Origin: an uncultured Clostridia bacterium
Lineage (GTDB): Bacteria > Bacillota > Clostridia > Lachnospirales > Anaerotignaceae
Direction of reading: 5' to 3'
Assembly (NCBI GenBank): GCA_910587195.1
Contig: CAJUKL010000033.1
Coordinates: 5,642-21,583 of the forward strand
Length of the DNA: 15,942 bases
Of the stretch, positions 15,772 to 15,942 are shown piece after piece. Each line of letters starts with the position of its first letter. The first letter of the stretch is position 1. A model generated the notes under the pieces. It made no database searches. It saw only the letters and a list, made by a program, of their open reading frames with translations, and was not told the DNA's origin. The position numbers and the translations under genes are program-made.

Positions 15772-15942
15772 TTAAAGTTATTTTGCTTTCTTTCAAGGTT
15801 TTTCTTTTAATTTTCCGATGATGTACAGTTTGTGTTCTATGTAAGGTGTTGTTCATCTTACGTCAAACAAGGTTAAAGTTCTTTCGCTTGCTTTCTTTCA
15901 AGGTTTTTCTTTTAATTTTCCGATGATGTACAGTTTGTGTTC
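15772..15942. repeat. Direct repeat pair (55 nt exact, period 105), cut by window end
   Basis: Positions 15783-15837 and 15888-15942 are identical over 55 nt, and the match extends imperfectly leftward (TTAAAGTT at 15772 and 15873). The spacer holds a small dyad GTAAG...CTTAC (15841-15861). The start of each unit (TTAAAGTTCTTT...CTTTCTTTCAAG) resembles the - strand of the dyad end of the intergenic repeat at 15410-15445. The second copy ends exactly at the window edge, so more copies may follow. No gene is seen between 15708 and 15942. Confidence 0.8.

Noticed and set aside
15772..15942. CRISPR array
   Set aside because: The 55-nt repeat is too long, there are only two copies, and the unit resembles the nearby intergenic repeat ends.

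Overview
The window looks like a low-GC (roughly one third G+C by eye) chromosome of a Bacillota bacterium, most likely class Clostridia. The evidence is the AT-rich coding, strong AAGGAGG-type ribosome sites, a polA-coaE-lytic transglycosylase run, a copper-amine-oxidase-like stalk protein, and a dispersed intergenic palindromic repeat family. All supported protein genes are on the + strand.

Left part (1-6787): a retron. The first 611 bases hold at least three tandem copies of a structured RNA of about 201 nt (repeat period about 222 nt); the first copy is cut by the window edge. Each copy is bounded by a 14-nt inverted repeat, as in retron a1/a2 ends. Each carries a basal stem, a UUUAGC internal loop, a long hairpin with an invariant 15-nt apical loop, and a small 3' hairpin. 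Copies 1 and 2 are near-identical, while copy 3 has a completely different but still self-complementary long stem. Paired compensatory changes support the fold. A promoter at 700-727 then drives three tightly coupled genes: a 911-aa alpha-helical (HEAT/ARM-like) protein, a 587-aa protein with a winged-helix-like segment and a SWIM zinc motif, and a 484-aa retron-type reverse transcriptase with a long coiled-coil N-terminus. The operon ends at a good intrinsic terminator. From memory, this gene set (ARM + WH-SWIM + RT) matches what is called a type XIII retron, presumed to be anti-phage. The tandem array of diversified RNAs is the most unusual feature of the window, because the usual retron has one msr-msd RNA.

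Middle part (6788-11623): housekeeping genes. These are polA (DNA polymerase I, proofreading site apparently degenerate), then coaE (dephospho-CoA kinase) overlapping a small membrane-anchored lytic transglycosylase by ATGA. polA is bracketed by inverted copies of an intergenic repeat (6918-7107 and 9960-10194), with another copy of the family before coaE.

Right part (11624-15322): a secreted copper-amine-oxidase-N-like protein translationally coupled to an oligopeptide-type solute-binding lipoprotein with a Gln/Glu/Thr-rich linker, followed by a GalT-like nucleotidyltransferase of the HIT superfamily. No ABC permease genes are present in the window.

Right edge (15323-15942): no convincing gene. 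It holds another palindromic intergenic repeat, a sequence resembling the right end / omega-RNA of an IS200/IS605-type element without tnpA or tnpB, and two copies of an exact 55-nt direct repeat running off the window.
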